Under the pieces are notes generated by a model, which saw nothing but the letters and a program-made list of their open reading frames with translations, made no database searches and was not told the DNA's origin. From Tanytarsus gracilentus (Eukaryota; Arthropoda; Insecta; Diptera; Chironomidae), in contig JAXRKN010000044.1 in assembly GCA_038502055.1 (NCBI GenBank), forward strand, positions 6,332,501 to 6,396,500: a stretch of DNA of 64,000 nucleotides. Reading direction: 5' to 3'. The position numbers were made by a program, and so were the translations under genes. This document shows, piece by piece, positions 61,201 to 64,000 of this stretch (its first letter is position 1; the number at the start of each line of letters is the position of its first letter).

Positions 61201-64000
61201 TCCCAATTTTATTATATTGGAGTCAATTTTCTTTCGAGGGAACAACAAAAGTTTTTTTTCACTGCTCGCATAAAAATATTCGAGAGAATTAAATTTAACA
61301 AACGAAAATTTCACTCGATGTCGTCGATTTTATCGCAATCGTATACATTAAAAATTTAACATGCAGAACATCAGGTGGTAAGGGGTGGAAACTTGAATTT
61401 TTATAAATTTAAAAAATTTATTGGATTTTGAACAAAAATTATGGTTTATAAAAAATCATCAACGTGTCTACCCCTTGATAATTTCTCTCTTTTAAAAAAC
61501 ATGAAGCAAGAAATTGAGAAGCAAAAAAAACTTTGTCGATGCTTTCGAATCAAGATGAAATGCTTTTTTATTGCCGCATTAAGCATATTAGCATTATATA
61601 ATAGAATTTTGATTTGACTTTTTAATTTTACGATTTTCCTCTCTTTTCGATTTATATCAACACGGCATCGATGATGAGTCGAAAATGTTCATGTCGTAAA
61701 ATGCTTTCAAAAGAAAATTGATTTTTTTTTGCCATTTCATCGTTGAAAGAATTCACATATGGCAGAATGTGTACACACGAGAAAATCGAACGTGATTGGG
61801 TGTGTTTTGTCTCGATATCAAATGACTTCCTGTGGCTTGCCATCGCCACTAAATAGAATGATGGATAGTCTGCAAAAAATATCAAAGTAAAGTTATTTGA
61901 AATAAATTTATAATTTTTAATCATTTGAGTGTCTCCACATTGCACGAAAAATTTAAATAATTTCAATAAAATTAACTTTGATGGGCGAAATATTTTGACC
62001 CTATTTCATGATGTAAATTGATGGAGCTTAAGTGGACAACACTTGTCATGACATCATCCCATTCCATTCCAAGCTAAAGTTGTGCTGTGTGACAACAAAA
62101 GCGACGCTCTGCTGAATGCATAAATAAACAGTTTGTCGATGATGCGAAACGATGACGATGAACGATGAGGATAGCATGCTTTTAAAGGAAGGGAGTAGGT
62201 GGGTGTGGGATATGACGCAATGAGATCCCTAAACGCTGATCTCCTTCCACTCAATCTCATCTCATCGCTCAGTTACGGCGATGGCTGAACGTAGACTGAA
62301 TGAAAGTTTGTCTCTATAGTTGTTGTTGTAATCTTTGTTGTTTACTTTGTGGACGCGATGAGCGACGAGTTTCGGTTAAATTGAAATGACATGTCTTTCA
62401 AACTTTTTCTATCGCTCGCTCGTTCCCATGAGCAAAAAATGTTTTGCATAAACCAAACCAACAACATTTACACCGTGTGGATCAGGGATTTAGTTAAAGT
62501 TTATGAAAATTGTAAACAGAAGTTTTTAGACTTAAATTTGGATGATTTAAGTTGTCAAAATTTGTACTCTGGAAGTTTTTAAATTTTTAAATGTTAACAA
62601 ACAATTTTTGATAATTTACGAATAATTTTTTTGTTCACAATTAAATGTAAACATATTTTGTGATTTTTCTCTCAAATCCCTGACCTACTTCTTAAGTTTT
62701 CTTTATTTTTCTCATTTAACCTCATTCAAAGTAAATTTCAATAATAACTTGAGCTTAGAAAATTCTCTCGATTAATCCACAAAGTCAAAAGCGATGTCGA
62801 GCGCCATAAATTCGATTTAATTTCGTGGAAGAAATTATTTAATAGAGCACAATTTGCGGTAATTACGCGATGATGTTAACTTCAGCCGCACATAAACATA
62901 CATGCCGTCACCATACACAACTACGTCATGCACACACTTTGTGTGATGTTCACCTCCGCAAGGCACAAATACAAAAATTTTCTAAGGTGTAAGTGTGGCA
63001 TGATAATGACTTATGTAAGCATGCGAAACGATTTTCCTTAATAGCATTCTTGTCGAGGCCACTTTATCTTTACCGCTTTTTATATTCAGCCTTATATTTC
63101 TCACTCGCGGCTTTCTTTCTCTCGATGATTACTTTACACTTAATTTCATTAATGTCATTTTTCTTCCCCTTACTTTTGTGAGTGTGTAATACATGTGAGG
63201 TTGAGCTTACTTCCTTAATGACTTTAAGCATGCCTCGATGATTAGTTTTATTGCGTGTGGATGACATTGAAGTGTGTGAGGGCTCTTTATTGAGATGTTT
63301 TAATAATTTTTATCGCAATAAAGCGATTACGTGGGTAAAAGCTCAAATCTGTTTTCGCTGTTGTCAAAATTCAAAGCTCTTTTTCTAAAAACTCAAAGCT
63401 TAAAAATCTTCTCAATGATTTAATTTATGAATGAACCTTTCGCAAAAAAAAGCTTGTTGCATAACTCTCGAGTACCTCGACAGTCGATATTTTTTCATTC
63501 ATTGACATGTTTCGTGCGAAATCCCAATTATTTTTCTCTCTCATCTCTCAAGAGACACTGTGTTTTTTTGTTCAACCTTAAATTATTTATCGAAACAAGG
63601 CAGCCATATGTGCATTGCATGAGAGAGAGACACATCACTCACGCTTATGTGTGTGCTGAATGTCAACAAGCGAATGAGTGAGAGATTTTTATTATACGAG
63701 TCTTTAAGGATGTGTGCTTATCTCGGGTAATAGAGAATTCACCGGAAACGTCCTAATTATCCTTCACCACACACACAATGTCTCATAATTAATGAAATTT
63801 TCATCCATAAAATGTGAAATGTGAGAGCGAACAGCAGGAGATGGAGGGCGTAAATTAATTTGGATGGTTTATATAAGAAGAAATATGATTACCTGTGGGT
63901 TTATTCAGCACTCTTTCATATGACTTGTTGTGTCGTCTGCCATATGCACGCACCCATGTACACACGAGCGCTTGATGAGTTTTCTTCTATCATTCAAATT
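58203..64000. other. Gene-poor region to the window edge
   Basis: No exon chain or recognised protein. A locally less AT-rich stretch at 62040-62380 includes TCAGTTACGG, initiator-like, and could be promoter or enhancer DNA, but no coding exon follows in this window that I can support. Frames such as 61015-61314, 61652-61966 and 63427-63681 lack any supporting signal. Confidence 0.35.

Overview
This window looks like a strongly AT-rich insect nuclear chromosome. The genes have short GT-AG introns and AATAAA-type 3' ends, and the encoded proteins are animal-type: CRAL-TRIO lipid carriers, an ENTPD5/6-class nucleotidase, PCYT2 and a BTB protein. The AT bias, short introns and small non-autonomous repeats suggest a lower dipteran such as a midge, but that is inference from style, not an identification. 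Left part (1-19.8 kb), the gene-dense part: two tandem minus-strand CRAL-TRIO (SEC14-like) genes (3938-5644, 6 exons; 8371-11648, 5 exons), then a minus-strand ENTPD5/6-type nucleoside diphosphatase (12696-15362) with two alternative N-termini that each supply a membrane segment. Head-to-head with it lies the ethanolamine-phosphate cytidylyltransferase gene Pect/PCYT2 (16567-19390, plus strand, 7 exons). The exon chains were rebuilt by hand from splice sites and reading-frame continuity. Apart from general membrane-lipid and secretory-pathway themes, nothing shows that these neighbours act together. Middle and right (19.8-64 kb), a gene-poor region: one small three-exon BTB/POZ gene (40847-41622) and two unrecognised intronless genes with acidic, Asn/Ser-rich stretches (47092-47616 and 49115-49567). 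The rest is non-coding AT-rich sequence with many GAGA/CTCTCT tracts. It may hold enhancers or introns of genes outside the window, but no coding signal could be supported. The most distinctive content is a set of repeats that look like non-autonomous mobile elements. (i) Two copies, 30 kb apart, share a roughly 175-bp core; one copy has a tRNA-like pol III B box. Both cores sit among many short TGACGTAAAATTTA-like or TGTCAAATTTAAT-like subrepeats, and both copies end in TTCTGTGGG (25821-27988 and about 57130-58202). (ii) An 806-bp element made at both ends of CACCGGTGATCACCGG palindromes has TTAGGGATCCT inverted ends and a perfect 6-bp AACACG target duplication (41985-42790). (iii) A roughly 730-bp element has about 135-bp inverted ends and a perfect 10-bp duplication GTTAAGACGG (47786-48515), between the two unrecognised genes. 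(iv) A 180-bp retroposed fragment with an (AATC)n tail and about 20-bp direct repeats lies inside an intron of the second CRAL-TRIO gene. (v) There are smaller inverted-repeat elements at 11951-12091 and 38260-38455. An 18-bp minisatellite of about 38 units (30962-31655) repeats a perfect Rel/NF-kappaB-like GGGAAATTCC site in nearly every unit, and a 54-A/94-T palindrome lies at 32591-32738.
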